Shown one piece after another: positions 26,959 to 40,939 of a DNA stretch of 64,000 nt. The DNA comes from Albula goreensis (Eukaryota; Chordata; Actinopteri; Albuliformes; Albulidae). Each line of letters starts with the position of its first letter. Positions within the stretch are counted from its first letter, which is position 1. The stretch lies in the NCBI GenBank assembly GCA_022829145.1, contig CM040764.1, forward strand, positions 1,736,001-1,800,000, read 5' to 3'. The notes under the pieces were generated by a model. The model did no database searches. It was not told the origin of the DNA and saw nothing but the letters and a program-made list of their open reading frames with translations. A program made the translations under genes and the position numbers.

Positions 26959-27002
26959 AGATTGACTGACTGACTGACTGACTGACTGACTGATTGATTG
27001 AT
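26959..27002. repeat. (TGAC)n/(TGAT)n tetranucleotide microsatellite
   Basis: Seven or so TGAC units followed by three TGAT units. Typical tetranucleotide repeat with a variant end. Confidence 0.93.
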
Positions 27003-27564
27003 TAAAAAACAGAAGTGGAAAACCCCTGCCTCTGAAAATAAAAGCACAACCATGTATGTTTTCTTTCATCCTTACACTAAACTCCCTCAGCCAGATGGAA
27101 GAGCCGCAGCTGAGATTGCTGAGATCTGCCAGTCCAGCGCATGGGCGGATCAAATAAACGGCAGCTCCTCTACTTTCGGAGCCTGAGGTTTTCCACCTGT
27201 GCTGAAATGCACGGTGCAGAGGTCCCTCGGGGTTCAGTGAGTAAGGCCGTATAATAAGGCTGAGGGAGGCTTCTGGTGAGAGACGGCCGCTCGCCGCGCG
27301 GTTCCCGGGACGCCGAGACGGGGGGGCGGGTGGGGGGCTACGTGACTCAGAGGTGTTAATAGACCTGTTTTCATTTCGCTGTCAGGCTGGATACCAGGGG
27401 TCCCTCGGAGATAGGGTGACTCTGTGCGTCTCTCAATCAGCCAAACGCACACACACATACACACACCAAACGCACAGGGGAATTAATTTGGGCTCTGTAA
27501 ACAACAGATGTGCATTATGTGTACTGTACATCAGCAGATTCATTAAGGAGACTGCATAATGCGC

Positions 27565-27790
27565 TAAATGAGTGTGTGTGTGCGTGTGTGTGCGTGTGTG
27601 TGAGCATGCATGTGTGTTTATGAGAGTGGTTCTACTCGTGTGTATGTTTGCGCATACATGTGCGTATGAATGTATGTGGGCATGTGCACACATGCATGTG
27701 TGTTCATATGTTTGTTTGAACGTGTGAAAGTGTGTGCATGTGAATGCATGAAGTGTGTGACTGCTCCTGTGTGCGTGTGTGTGTGAGTGA
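27565..27790. repeat. TG-rich microsatellite
   Basis: Interrupted (TG)n with GTGTGCATGTGAATGCATG-type segments. A shorter CA stretch precedes it at 27447-27475. It generates long His/Thr-rich ORFs on the minus strand that are not genes. Confidence 0.85.
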
Positions 27791-27939
27791 AAGAGAGGGA
27801 ACGAAAGAGACTGCCAGGTCAGAGCGGAAGAAGAGAAATCGAGAGAGAGGAGGAAAAAAGCAGAGACTGATCCCTTTTTATTCATGAAGCTTCGACTTAA
27901 GCTTTCCGCCCGTCCGCACATCTGTCAAGAACGCGTTCA

Positions 27940-28170
27940 CAATCAAGTCAGGCGCCAAGCGCGCCAATTACGGCCGCGTACGGTGAGAGCGCGGGCGTGG
28001 TGACAAAGCGTGACCCCCTCCGTCAGACGGCAGGACCTAGTGGCTGAGCTGAACCGCCGAGGGACGGCGTCGCGGAGCAGAGGGACCGGTTTTAATGAGT
28101 CTGACGGTGGAATTTCTGCAGCTTCGCATCGCAGGGCGACCCTGCGCTTCGGTAAGGGGAGAGGCTAACA
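27940..28170. promoter_or_regulatory. CpG-rich patch inside the large intron
   Basis: CpG dinucleotides are dense here (for example GGCGCCAAGCGCGCC, GGCCGCGTACGG, GGACGGCGTCGCGGAG), unlike the surrounding AT-rich intron. A second dense cluster lies at 27280-27330. This could be an internal CpG island or alternative promoter, or an unrecognised gene edge. No TATA box or start codon context was assigned. Confidence 0.4.
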
Positions 28171-30599
28171 GCAGGGTTCGCCCATTTGTAGTGAAAGGCC
28201 GAGCTAAAGTTGCCAGCGTTTAGACATTGACCAACTTCCAAAATGCTGGATTTTTTTTCCACCTGGAATTCACTGTAAACTGTCTATCTAGCTGTCTGTC
28301 TATCTAGCTATCAGTTAAGCAGACAGGATGATAACCCATACTGAAACTTAAAGCCTTATCATAATGATAGACAAAAAACTCCTGTATATATTTTTGTTTT
28401 TGCTGCCATGTTCAGTCTGCCTGAGTGCACTGTAACAGTGTAAAATCTCAGTAGGAAACGTAAATATAAATGTAAGCAAAACTACAGGTAAATGTGGGCA
28501 GCTTTAGAGTAGCTAAATAACCACATCGTATCATATCACCATCCGAACACAAACGTATGGCTAAAAAGTTACTTAACTAATTGGGCCGATATTTGTAGCA
28601 ATCTACAAAGACGGATGGCTAGGTATGACTAGGCTTGTCTTGAAAGGATAGCAATGTAATCGTAATAATAGCGAACTAACTGGTTTCGGTTAACTCTAAA
28701 TTTTCCATCTTGAAATGGAAAGTTCTGTTAGCAAGCCATTGTGCAGAAGCAGATGCTCTGCATACCTCAACGGCAGTGTAAAGTGAGATTATGAATATCT
28801 GGGAATTAGTGACCACCAGAGATCCTCCCACTTTCACATTCAGCCAATCACTGAAGACAGTGGGCATTGAGCTTTGCTTTTTCCGCTTTGCTCAAGTCTT
28901 AAGAAAAGATTGTCTGCTGAACGTTACTGAACTAGTGCACATTTTGGGTTCGGTTTCCTCTTGTGAATCACGTTCGGTTGAAGCATAAATCTTCTTTACG
29001 GGAGGTAATGAACATTGACAAATTCCTCATTCCTGTCGACTAGAGAGCAAAACATTACCCAAAAGAAAAGCTCTCCAGTAACAATGGACCTGCCTCTCTT
29101 TGAAGGCCAAATGAGGATGATGGACGCCGACCGTGTTTTTCTCCGCCTGTCATCAATTCTAAGCGCTCCGACTGTCTGTGTCTTTTGTATCGTCGTGTTC
29201 TGACACAACAGAAGGCAGGAGGAGAGTGTGTTTCGAACAGCGTGAGACTAAACGCGGGCTAACTGCCAACTCTTCAACAAAACGTCAGAACTTCCTCGTG
29301 TCAGCCTGATGGCCCCTGACTAAGCCGGCGAAATTCTCAGGGATGAGTGTCGGTCCTGCTTGACGACCAGTCAATACCATATTTCAGCACTGGGAATGTT
29401 TTAATACTTCTGGTAAGTTCCTTGGTATTTATTTGCTTCCACATCCAACGGCACCAGGCATTTATTAGTGACTGCAAAGTTATTGGAACCCTGGTGGTTA
29501 TTCTCTTTAACACAGTTGCAAATCAAACTATGCGATGGGACAGAAGTCAGGGCTAAATATACTAGCATATTCAGAACACAAATCTGCATTCCGCTAAATA
29601 TAATACTTGTGTATCCACAAATCTCAATATCCACACCTTAAGGCATATAGTAATAATGTCAATATGGTGGGTTGAATAGATGACAAGTGTAGCACTGTGG
29701 AAATTTCTGGTGTTTATTTAAGGATAGCAGAGAACAGGAATAGCCGCAGAACAGAAACAACAATGATTTCTTGTTCTCATGAAGTTTGAAATTATTAACT
29801 GTGCTTGCAAAGTTAACAAGCTACCTCTTTATAATCTCACTGGGTGCATTACATTTTTACCGCTTGTCTCTACACTCAAGAAAATGCAGGACTAATGAAG
29901 AAGTTTCAGTGAGTTAGTTACCTCAGTAGCAGCTTAACGAGCTAAACAAAAAACTACATTCTGGGCACGGAATTTAATGTTGTTGCTGAGTGGAACGATT
30001 CAACTGAAGCTTTTGAAGACAGTTAAAAACTTAATGTATTAATGTCATATTCAACCTTACGTACACTGCAGCACCGGTGAGAAGCGTACAGTGAGGGTTA
30101 TCACAGTCGACCTGATGGAGGCCTATGATGAGCTACGGCACAAAGCATGCTGGTAACTGTAGTTTGCACTCTGACCTGTAAACAATAGTGTAGTATCTAT
30201 CATAATTACTGGTGGCTAGCTAACTGTAAAGGAGTAACTGTAAACAGCTAACCAGCAACATACATTGTTAGCATCTGCTACGTATACATTTTTGATTTTG
30301 CTAGATATTTCCTACAATGGCCTTCTAGCATTTGTGAGGGAACAGTGCTTATTTGAAACCAGCTTTAAATGTAAGTTATTCACAGTATCTTAAGTGCACA
30401 CGGGAATCACATATGCATCAATATAATATCAGTATGATGTCATCATTATCATAGACAGTCAGCAATGCTATTGCAACCTGATAATAGAACCTGTAATAGA
30501 CTTAATAGACTTCAAGGCAAGTGACAACCATAGGCACATGACAACTGGCCTTGTCTCTTTCCACACTGCAACATGATTCCTGTTACTCACTGCCCTTTC

Positions 30600-30745
30600 C
30601 ATTGACCAGGAACGGAACGGCCACTAGAGAGCAATGAGACCAACAACACTATTGGTCTTATCTCCTGTCATTCCCCAGCAGGGTGGGGCTAACTGCAGCC
30701 TAGCCAATGTGGAGCTGTGGCTCAGTCGCCTAGCCACAGGGCCCA
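30600..30745 (-). mobile_element. SINE-like element, copy 2 (partial)
   Basis: The block GAGCAATGAGACCAACAA matches the GCGATGAGACCAACAA block at 45945-45960. GTGGGGCTAACTGCAGCC and CTAGCCAATG stand where the family has GCTGGGCCAAT. Only the part distal to the tRNA-like head is similar. Assignment to the family is moderate. Confidence 0.45.
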
Positions 30746-32117
30746 CACAAGAATGAATGTCTTTACTTCATGACCATCCCAGGGGCACCTTAACTTTTAG
30801 GTACATAACCCAATGAGATCAACACTTGCGTTATAAGCTGTAACTAAACTAAATGGAAACACACAGATCAATGCGTTCAGTAGTGAAGTTTGCTAGTTAT
30901 GTTAGTAATGTTGGCTTGTTAGCCTGCTGCTAATGATAATAGCAGACAGGCTAGTTGATTTCACCTCTATATGTGTATTTTTTTTCTCAGGTTAAATGAC
31001 TGCTGCATTTGTTTTAAGAATTTTGTAATATTTAGAATAAGATTCAAATTTCAATAGATTCAATATTGCTACACCATTTTACTGAGTTCTACTGGAGATT
31101 GAAAGCCTAAATTTAATAGCCTAAAATGTCCTTTTCAATTTAAACAACCTTTATGCAATAGCCTTTAATTCAATAAGGCTATAAAAATGTTTCTGACAAG
31201 TTTTCACAATCTACACAATCTAAAAAAAAATGTTGTAAGTTTTCTTGCCAAAATATTTTGCTAACTCCATTGGGATAGTGGAGAAGCTGTGCGCTGGGCT
31301 GAGTTTTCTGTCAGATGAGGTTCACAGCTTGTGAGTGAGCGGGACTGGAGCGAAATGAAACTCTACAGAGGACTGACGCTCCACCCTCTATAAACCTTGC
31401 TCTGCGATCCAGCCAAATTAAGTCAAGCTCTGCCCTGGAACCCATTTTGAATGCATCTCCACAAGAGGAGCGATACCAGCGCCACGGGAAGGAGACGATG
31501 AAGCAGTTTCTCCGCTCTCGTCCTCACAATCCAGTGTTAATAAAAGTTCAAGGTCAAACTTCACACTCCACGTACAAGAACTGTAGAGGTTTTATAGAAT
31601 TCATGAATCAATCTACATACAGCTTAATTTATTAAAAATGTATTATTTATAAAAACCCTTCCATCTGTCTTAGTCCGACAAAACATCTGTTAAGCTACAG
31701 TCTCTTGATATTACACTAACTTCCGTTCATTAGCTGGTCATCATATCAGAAAGTGTCTCAGAATAGAACTGATTGAGGATCAGTGCTAATGCGTTCACAT
31801 CCCTAACTCATGAAGTATGAGCTAAAAGCCCAGACTGATTCTAGGTCAGTGCTCCGACGCGAACAGAGGCCTCTAAACTCAGTCTGTTTGCTTTTGGCCT
31901 CACTGTGCAGGGAACAGGTTGAGACAGCTGGCGATTTGCCTGGAGAAACCACAAGTTGCCCGTCTGCCCACGGTCAACCCGAAATACCTCTCGGCTCTGT
32001 CTGAGAGGCAGCGCGGAACAGTCTGCCACTCAGACTGGTCATTCGGGACAAACTTTATTGAGACTGACCACAGAAAACAGTTCCACCTCCAACCCAAATG
32101 CACAAACAAGTGTGCGG

Positions 32118-32155
32118 AGTCAGACACACACACACATACACACGCACACACAAAC
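32118..32155. repeat. Short (CA)n microsatellite
   Basis: A short CA run, ACACACACACAT followed by ACACACGCACACACA, with nothing else notable around it. Confidence 0.8.
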
Positions 32156-33654
32156 TTGCTTGACCATGTGTTTTTTCTGAGGTCTGCAAATTCAAATTGA
32201 TGTAGGCTTCATATTCACCAGATAAAGGCTTGAACCATATTATAATTTACTTTAAAAATTTACTTCAAAATTTTTTTCTGTTTATGGTTGTTTCATTACT
32301 TCAGATAATTAAGTGATTTGATACTGTCACCCATTACAGTGTATAACCAATGAAGACTGACTCTCCCATCACTAATCCACAACAACCTGTTCATTATTGA
32401 GAGTTTTTATCCTTCATTTCCACTGAAACTATTGCAAATATTACAAATTAAAAGTCCATGAGGGCGGAATAAGGGGCCATTTTCTATTCTGGACTGGAAA
32501 CATTTTCAAGAGAGAAAATAAAGCTAGTCTGCCATGCTGTCTGAAATGAAACTCTAAATAATGAAATACGGCAAGGTACTGTGCAAAGGTAAATGTTTCT
32601 TGCAGCAAGATTGGCGGAGACAGTGAGAAACAGACTGCTCAATATTAATATGTAGTCAAAATCGCTCACAGAAAATCTTATCGCAAGTCAAGAAAAACAA
32701 GGAATAAGTAGAGAACAAATAACCCCCAGTGTTTCTTTCCTCTCAAAATTAAATAAGAGTAATTCTTGTTCGTGGGTTACGATCACACACTTGACACCAG
32801 TGTTAATTAAAACCGCGAATACCACAGAAGTTGCTAAAAATCACATGACTGAAAATTAATCAGAAAAATTAATTACACAAAGATGAAGAACTATAGTCTC
32901 AGAAATATGTGTTATTAATTTTTTGTTACATTAATTTTTTTTATTCAAAATGTCTTATCATGGTGAGCGCAAAAGAGTTTCAAATGAGGAAACAAGGAGG
33001 TTACATGCCAGATAATAGAAATTAGTTCTTGGCTGGGATTCAATCAAACACACTTAGGGCTTGCACACTGACACTCTATGCTAAGTGCAGAGCGAACAGG
33101 TTTTAGCCAACTCACACCACTACCTTCCCTGGTGTGGCTGGGAATCAATGGGAACTGCAGAGTCGAACACATTCGATGGAGTGTGTTCTTTTCATTTTGT
33201 AACAAAAAGCATGTTCTTCCTTCAGGATATACCCTTTAAAGCAGCTAAGTGCTTTTGATTGAATGTCGGCCAAATCCGATTCAATGCCCCTCCATTCCCC
33301 CATTGCAGAAAACGGACACTGCAGCACAAATCCATAAAACTGTAAAAACTCACAACCTTCAGAAATACAGATAAGCAAAAGCTCAATAATTACCCATTCA
33401 AAATAAATGTAAACGATACGAGCATGAATAATTCCCTAGTACCACCATCACTTCACTTTGTTTTTTGCTGACACAATCAAATGATTTGAAATATGAAATA
33501 GAGATCTATGGTCAAAATGAAATACAGTTCCCTCCATTTATCCTGAGAGTAAGATTAAACATTCAAAATTCCCTTTTCAAATAAATAGATGCAAAATAGG
33601 GAATGGCAATAACCAGAGATCCTCTGCCTTATCACTCAACAGAAACTGCTCTGG

Positions 33655-33835
33655 CGTAGATGGAGACCTGAACCTTTAAATCGGAGGCTGCAAGTTCGAT
33701 GCCGTAGGTGAGGCACTACCAAAATCCTTACCTGCAGTGTACAGTAAAGATATAGTGAAATGACCAGCTGTATAAATGGGCCATATACAAAAATGTAACC
33801 TGCCTAAAACACTCTCAGTAAACAGACTTGTCGGA
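33655..33835 (+). mobile_element. Degenerate tRNA-derived SINE (V-SINE/HE1-like)
   Basis: A box-B-like GCAAGTTCGATGCC is followed by GTAGGTGAGGCACTAC and later CCAGCTGTATAAATGGG, the block order of common teleost tRNA-derived SINEs. The 3' tail is not recognisable, so the copy looks truncated. Confidence 0.65.
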
Positions 33836-36727
33836 TGTGAAAGGTGATTGGTTGCCCTATAGCCAATCATGTATTGGCTGTATAGCTCTATGTGCATTTC
33901 TGAGCTATAAAAACAGTTTTACGGCTACACATATGTTGGGATGTGCCGATGGATGGCCCTTCTGGTGCGACAGGTAGACACTTTCAGGAATTTGCAAAAT
34001 TTCAATCAGGCGTTTCAAACTGTGATGGAAAAAGTCATGTTTAAATTTAAATTCATGAATTTTTTTCCCTATAAAAAGATCACACTCGCATAACATTCAT
34101 ATTTCAAAAGGATTATTTCATTTCAATTGTATGTTTGAAGCTGATCTTGAAGTCTATAACCTCATCCAGCAAACAGCCATCATGTTATTTTGACAAAAAA
34201 TTATTATTTTTTTGTCTTGAATTTAATTTGTTTGTGTTTGGTAAGGCATGAAACCGTTAAATTTGTCTGTTGTCATTGTTGACCATGGATGTTTATCTAA
34301 GAAAATGCACAATAAAATTCTATGGTATGGATAGCAATTCTACTTCATAACAACTTGATGTTATAGGTACAAATAAATCCAAACGATTCACTACTTTTAA
34401 ATTTTTTTTTTTTTTACGGCAAATGCATATTTCAATCCAGGTAAGTTACCCTTCAGCTTGCAGTTTATCGCCTCAATTTTTTTTCTATTATGACATCATG
34501 GTCAGGATGATGTTTTCAATTCTGGCATCTGTTATCCCAAACAATCTTTCCCCTTTCTAAGGTCATGGAAGTTTATTCATGACATTTGTGTTATCATTTA
34601 GTAAACGAAAATTATATCATCTCACCCTTCACAAATTTATCATACAGGAGTATTCTGTTGTCACACGATACAATTTTAAGTCATCGCTTTATATAGATGC
34701 CCGCCAAAGAGGACCCTTTGCTCTCTGAAGATGACTATAGGCGACATTGTAAGCTAAGCTAAATCATACTATTACGATCACATGCGCTTATTGTCATAAA
34801 AGTCTCCCAAACAGATTGACAGCATGCAGAGCTAATGCTAACTGCAGGGGATGGCTACCTCAAACTGATGGCAGCTGGGGGCCTTAGACACACCAGCGGG
34901 AAAAAATAACAATGAGGCATAAATGGCTGGAGAACATTTTATGCGTGGAGCGGCCTTTTCTGTCTGTCTAAACAAATGCCGGTAACCACAGTAAGCCTGA
35001 ATTATAGATAATGGGAAAGTGTCTTAAGGGACAGTGTGGCTCTGAATGGAAAACAGCCTGAATATAAAACACACAGATTTCTGCCCAGAAGACATTTATA
35101 CAAATGTTTACAATTAGTGAATGGGGAGTGAGGTCTAATTGAACCAGAAATACGAAGGGCTATTGTATATTATCAATGACTCTACGATTTGGACCAATGA
35201 CTGCCTTGACTGTGGAAAGAACACTTTTGATTGGTTCAAATAAGTCAATGACTGACGGCTGAGTGTAAGTCTACCTCAATATGGTAAATGAAAAATTATT
35301 TCAACCAGGACTATCTGTAACTACTATAGCCGTTATCGTAGCAGGAGTATATCCTGTGTGTTGAGGGACAGTGTGGATCTGAATGGGGAAAAGTTTGGCC
35401 ATTAGATGGACAGGTTTCTCTTCAGAGGATGCCCTCAATGATCCATGTAAGATGGCTGACTCAGCATGCTGAGAAATAGACTTTAACTCCAACGGTCTGC
35501 CAAAAGCTGTTATAAATTGGCTGCCTGTCCATGTTCTTCCATAGCAACGGGTTATGGCGGTGATGTCATCAATCCAATGGCGTAGTTAGAACTGTCTGGC
35601 TGCGGTAGGAGCCCCTGGTTCCAGACGCCACCCAGACTTGTCCAGGTCCATAACACCCTGAGTGCTTTTTCTCCGAACGCTGCGCTAGCAAAAAAGGAAC
35701 CAAAAAAAACTCGCTCTCCCTGGAGTCTCTCGGCTAAATGTGCAATTAAATTGTCTTAAATGATCTTCAGCGCGCTCATACGCCTTCCCAGGCCAGACAC
35801 TATGCCGCTGTCCAGACGCTGGAGTTGAGGGAAGGGACACCGAACGGGGGCCTCAGAGAAACAGCGACCGCTTCATTACGCGCAAATGAGATTCGCTCCG
35901 TTCCACCTGTGAGGAGAGCATCTCGCTGAGAGAGAAATTTCAGACGAATACAGGATCTCGCTAATAATATAAAGCTGATAACAGACATGCTGGTGAGCGC
36001 ACATACCAAAGCCCAACCTCATATGAACCTGTGTACAACTTCAATTATTTCACTGGGTCCAACGTGGCTACTCTATGGACCACGATAAGACCACTTAAAG
36101 AGGGACATTAAGAACAAGAGCGGAAATGACGGAGCTAGACAGAGTCGAAATCGTCACATAATTTACGATTTCGTTTATTTTATAACCATTTCTTATAACT
36201 ACTATCTATTACTTTAACTTGTACGATTGTTGCTTTCAGCCACTGTAATTGTCCATTAACTGCAAAATCGTTTTATTTCCGTACCATTAACTATAAAAGC
36301 TTTTAAAATATTGCGAGCCAGTAAAAGCTTTTAAAATCTGAGAATGGATGTTCGAGGAGTGTGGTGCAGACAGGTGTTATCCCATAAATAAAGTCCTTTT
36401 TCCTGTTAAATGGTGCCGGTTTGTGATTAATCGCGGTGTTGGAGGATCTCTCCCCCTCTCTGTGGATGGCTGGGTCTCTAAGTGGGAATGGACGTTTGGC
36501 GCGGCAGATTAATATTTCATTTGCTCTACTCAGTACGAGTGGTGCCACAGAGCTCTCTGAAGCTCCAGTGCATGGGAACACAGGACTGTTTGTAGAGAGG
36601 AAGAGGGGGCGGGGTTTGGGAGCTCTCTGCCATGCCAGAACACGACTAAGGTACACAGAACGGGCAGAATGCAAAGTGCTGGGTGGGTCATCCTGTTAAG
36701 GCACTGCTCCAGTGTGTGGATGGGCAG

Positions 36728-37401
36728 TAGGGATTTCCTTAGTTGACTAGTAGTCGTTAGTTCAAGCCATTAGTTGACTATTCGTAGCATGTTTATTAAA
36801 TGAATTTAAATATTTAAATATTCATATTTTTGGGGAATCAGAAAGGTTTGAGTTCCAGGGTTGAGAAAGAATGTTATAAGTAAAACAAAACAGCCTTTTG
36901 TTAAAAAACCAAATTCTATGCGACTGACCCCTTTAACATAAAAACTGCAACCAACCCGAACCCGTATTAAAATATCAAAATAACACATCAGGTTCACCAA
37001 AAAACTTAATTTGCTCACTTGAGCAATGTTTATTAACGGACACAAACTCTGGGACTGGGGCTTCTGTGAATAGCCTGCATTTTTAGGGCATTGTTGGAGA
37101 CAATCAGAAGAAAAAAAGAATGTCCATGGTTTTTTCACATAAAAAAACAGCCTGATCTATTTCACCTACAGCCCACCCATGCAAAACAAATTCCCAACCG
37201 CACCCGTAAATGTCACTGCTAATATTTTGGATAATTTCCTGACCGACATAGTCTAATAACTTTTTAAGGATAAGATGCAACTCCCAAATGGAGTTTGAGG
37301 GGTTTTTTTTCTTTTCTGCAACTAACCGACCAATGAAAACTTGGTCGACTAAGACTCCTCTCATCGACTAACGGTTTGGTTGACCAATGGGGGCAGCCCT
37401 A
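36728..37401. mobile_element. hAT-like non-autonomous DNA transposon
   Basis: The left end reads TAGGGATTTCCTTAGTTGAC and the right end, reverse-complemented, TAGGGCTGCCCCCATTGGTC. Subterminal GTTGACTAG/GTTAGTCGA blocks occur at both ends. Terminal TAGGG, GTCGACTAA-type subterminal motifs and a length near 670 bp fit hAT-type elements. Flanks are ATGGGCAG and GAGGGCAG, a degenerate 8-bp target-site duplication. No transposase is visible inside. Confidence 0.6.
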
Positions 37402-37832
37402 GAGGGCAGTGCCAGTTATGGCCAGTAATCTTCCATTGTCGCATATAACTGTCAATGTCTGTATATACTTGCCTGCCTGTGCACTTCAGGCAATTCCAAT
37501 AGAAGGAAAATGAATAAAAGGCATAAAACGCACATAAAACAAGCCATTAAACAAAGCAGAAAGGGTGACATTTCTGGAACTGGATCACAGTCCGCAGAAA
37601 ACTTCCCAGAACCCCCCCGGACCCCACGTCCAATAAACATCCAAAAATGGATTGCGGAAGTGGAGATTATGTGTGCTTCATGTCCCAGTGGTCAGCATGT
37701 TTCATGGTCAGTTTACATGATCCAATGTCAACAAACGTATGTACTTGTCCCAGTGGGTAGGAGCTCAGTAGTTCCTGCAGGACTGATGTCAATCTTATCG
37801 ACATGGCACAATGATCCAACTTCTGCTCAGAT

Positions 37833-38074
37833 CACACACACAACCACAAAAGGATACACTCACACACACACACATACACACATACAGAACCACACAAGGA
37901 TACACACACACACACACACACACACACCAGGATACAAACACACACTCATACAAGGATACACTCACACACACACACACACATAGACACACAACCACACAAG
38001 GACAGAGACACACACACACCAGGATAGATGCACACACAGACACACACACACACACAACCACACCAGGATACAGA

Positions 38075-38133
<59 letters not shown>

Positions 38134-38299
38134 CCACACAAGGATATACACACACTCACACACAACCACACCAGGATACAAACACACACTCATACAAGGA
38201 TACACTCACACACACACACACACACACACAGGATAGACACACACACCAGGATACAAACACACATAGACACAACCACACACACAACCACACCAGGATACA

Positions 38300-38346
<47 letters not shown>

Positions 38347-38360
38347 CACACACACACATC
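37833..38360. repeat. CA microsatellite with GGATA-punctuated minisatellite
   Basis: (CA)n runs are interrupted again and again by CCACACCAGGATACA or CACACAAGGATACA blocks, giving an irregular higher-order repeat. Two long pure (CA)n tracts lie near 38080-38130 and 38295-38345. Many spurious ORFs of Thr/His or Val/Cys arise from it. Confidence 0.92.
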
Positions 38361-38923
38361 CCCCCTGGGCAGCTGGGACCTCTAATGGATTTCTGGGGAC
38401 CTGAATCACAGGGTGGGCAGGTGCAAACGCCGACCAGCCTGGCTGATAAGCTCTGTCTCTCTGGTTCGTGACAGACCTGAGACCTGCCGAGCAGAATGTG
38501 ATAGAGATGCCAGAGATGGTGAAAGAGCTGTATCATAAAACCAACCCACAGCATGGTGAATCTCACTTCAGCCAGAGGAGGATTACGGAACAAAGACACA
38601 GAGGAAAGAACGGCAAACGCTCTGTCACTGATGCAATGACAACCGAGAGAAGCTGAAGCTGGCCCCCTCACTGCTGGGGGGTAAATCTGTACCTGAAATC
38701 TGCCAAGACTACACCCCTGGTAATGGGGGCTGAGATGGTACAGGCAGTATCCCCCCCAAAGGGAACAGTAAGCACTTGAAATGCACTAAAGAGGGAGGAT
38801 GGGTGGAGTCACTCAGTGGCTGTGGGCGTGTCCTGGGAGGAGTTGACCAATCGACCTGGGCCTACAAGTCACAGCAGCCTGACCACACAATAGACTCATT
38901 TTCTCTGTAGAACTGCTACGGTC

Positions 38924-38978
38924 TGACCACGTGCTAAACTTCATTCTCTTTGACCACGTGCTAACGGTCTTTCTCACT
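38924..38978. repeat. Two-copy 27-bp tandem duplication with E-boxes
   Basis: TGACCACGTGCTAA occurs at 38924-38937 and again at 38951-38964. Each copy has the canonical E-box CACGTG (38928-38933 and 38955-38960), followed by a similar TC-rich tail. This could be a bHLH-factor site pair, but function is only inferred. Confidence 0.6.
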
Positions 38979-40939
38979 GTATGATCACTGTGGTCCGTCC
39001 ACATACCGATAAATCGCATCTGATAACGCTGAAGAGGAGCCTTGGTGGGGAGCTCAGTAGCTAGCTAGCCTGTTAAACGGTTAAATGTTTCCTTCACCGA
39101 TTCCTCCATGCGAAATTCATACACCCTGCGGCTCTGTACACCGTCTTCCTGCAGCTCATCGGCAGGGAAAACGGTAGGCCTGAAGAGCCAGCTCCTCTCA
39201 GCCCCTGAATTACAGCGTTTCCAGTCGTAATCTAAGCCTGGAGTGGAAGATGCACTTTCTCAGGTGCTCATCCGTGATGAAAGTGGGTCTTTTCTCCACC
39301 TGCTGCCGCTTGCTTATAACTGGTTACTCCGAGTGATTACGCTCTGATTACTCTCCAGAGGAAAGATGCACCCTTAATTTCTCTTTCTTCTCCCTCTCTC
39401 TCTCTCTCCCTCTTTCACACATGCTTTTTCCCTTTTATCTTCCTCTGTATGACTTTGCCTCACTCCCTCTCTTCCTCTCTCTCTCTCAATAATGCTAATA
39501 AGTATACATTTGTTTATTTATGCACAGATTTCAGGCTACCCGAGAGCACATTAAAACATATTAAAAACGTAATATGGAGAAAAGTGTTTAAAATTCCTTT
39601 TATTGGCCCTTTCAGTTACAGAGTAACTACAGCCCTGCTGGTTGTCATAGGAACACATCGTCCTATGGCAGGAAGTTACAGGAAAGACTTCCCAACCTCC
39701 ACCAAAGGGGACAGGAAGTGACACGAGGTGGCAACCATCCCGCCCCTCCCACCTGTCTGTGATAGAAATGAAGGGTTTACTGCTGTCTCCTTTTCAAGGG
39801 TGTGATTTGCCTGATTTGAAGACATTAATCAAGTTATAGGCTTTAGACACATTGGTCCACAATTTAGACGCTGGTATAAATGTGCCATTAACACACACAC
39901 ACCAGGAGCTCTTGCACTCTTATTAAAGATTTTAGAGGTCAGAAAATCAGTATTTCCTGATTGATCCGAAAAAGCACTTCTCAGTCTCTATCAATGGTGC
40001 TTCTAGATCATTCCAACAGGAGGGCGGGAGCTAGGCTGGGGCTGGCAGTTATTTGTAGGGGCATTTACTGTTAGCATAGTTGTTATCTGGATCCACAGCA
40101 TTAGTGTAGCCCCCCCACTCAAACTGGAACTGCCCCTGGACTGTACTGAGGGGGCGTCTTCAGTTACTAAGTTTGCGGGACAGATTTTCGGCGGGGGCAT
40201 CTTCAGTTGACTAACAGAAGTACCTCACAAACAACACTGTTACTTCTCCCTTTTTCATTTTCACAAAGAAAAACAACCTGTCCTCATTTGCATCCATCAC
40301 CAGAGGCATGAAACAACGTTCCTCCTGTTGTCACGGATACCCTACGGAAAAGAAAGCGAGTACAGCTCGCAAAGTTCCAGGAGACGGCTTGCTCTAAAAT
40401 AATTGCTTCCATCTTTTCTAAAAAAAAGGAAAAGAAAAACTGTTATGTAAACCTCACTCCCCCTGCCCCCGCCCCATGCAGGTTCTGTCTCTTTCCAATT
40501 ATATTTTGGTACCAGTAAACATCTATTATATTATTTGTGACACCCAACACATCTGGGCTTCATTTAAATAAGGCTCATTAATCATTTTGGGTCTTTCTCA
40601 GTCTCATACACTCTGCCTCCATTACAGGAAGCACCTCACCCTTAACCCACTGGTCTAGAGTGGGGTCCCACTGGGGTCTAACTGCGGTCCCATTGGGTTT
40701 CTATAGGAGTCCAGAGGGGCACTTCTCCCACCTCAGCTTTAACTATTAGCAGTTACTGGGTCAGCTTCCATTAGCTTAATTTGTTGGTGCACAGACAACT
40801 GGTTGATAATTGCCGATGGGACTTGCTGGAAGTAAAACCCCCTGTTAAGGGCAAGCTTGCAAAACTAGAGGTTAAATGACAGCTTGGATGAATATTTTAC
40901 AAGGATTACGGACTCTGCCAAAGAGCTCCTCAGCGATAA

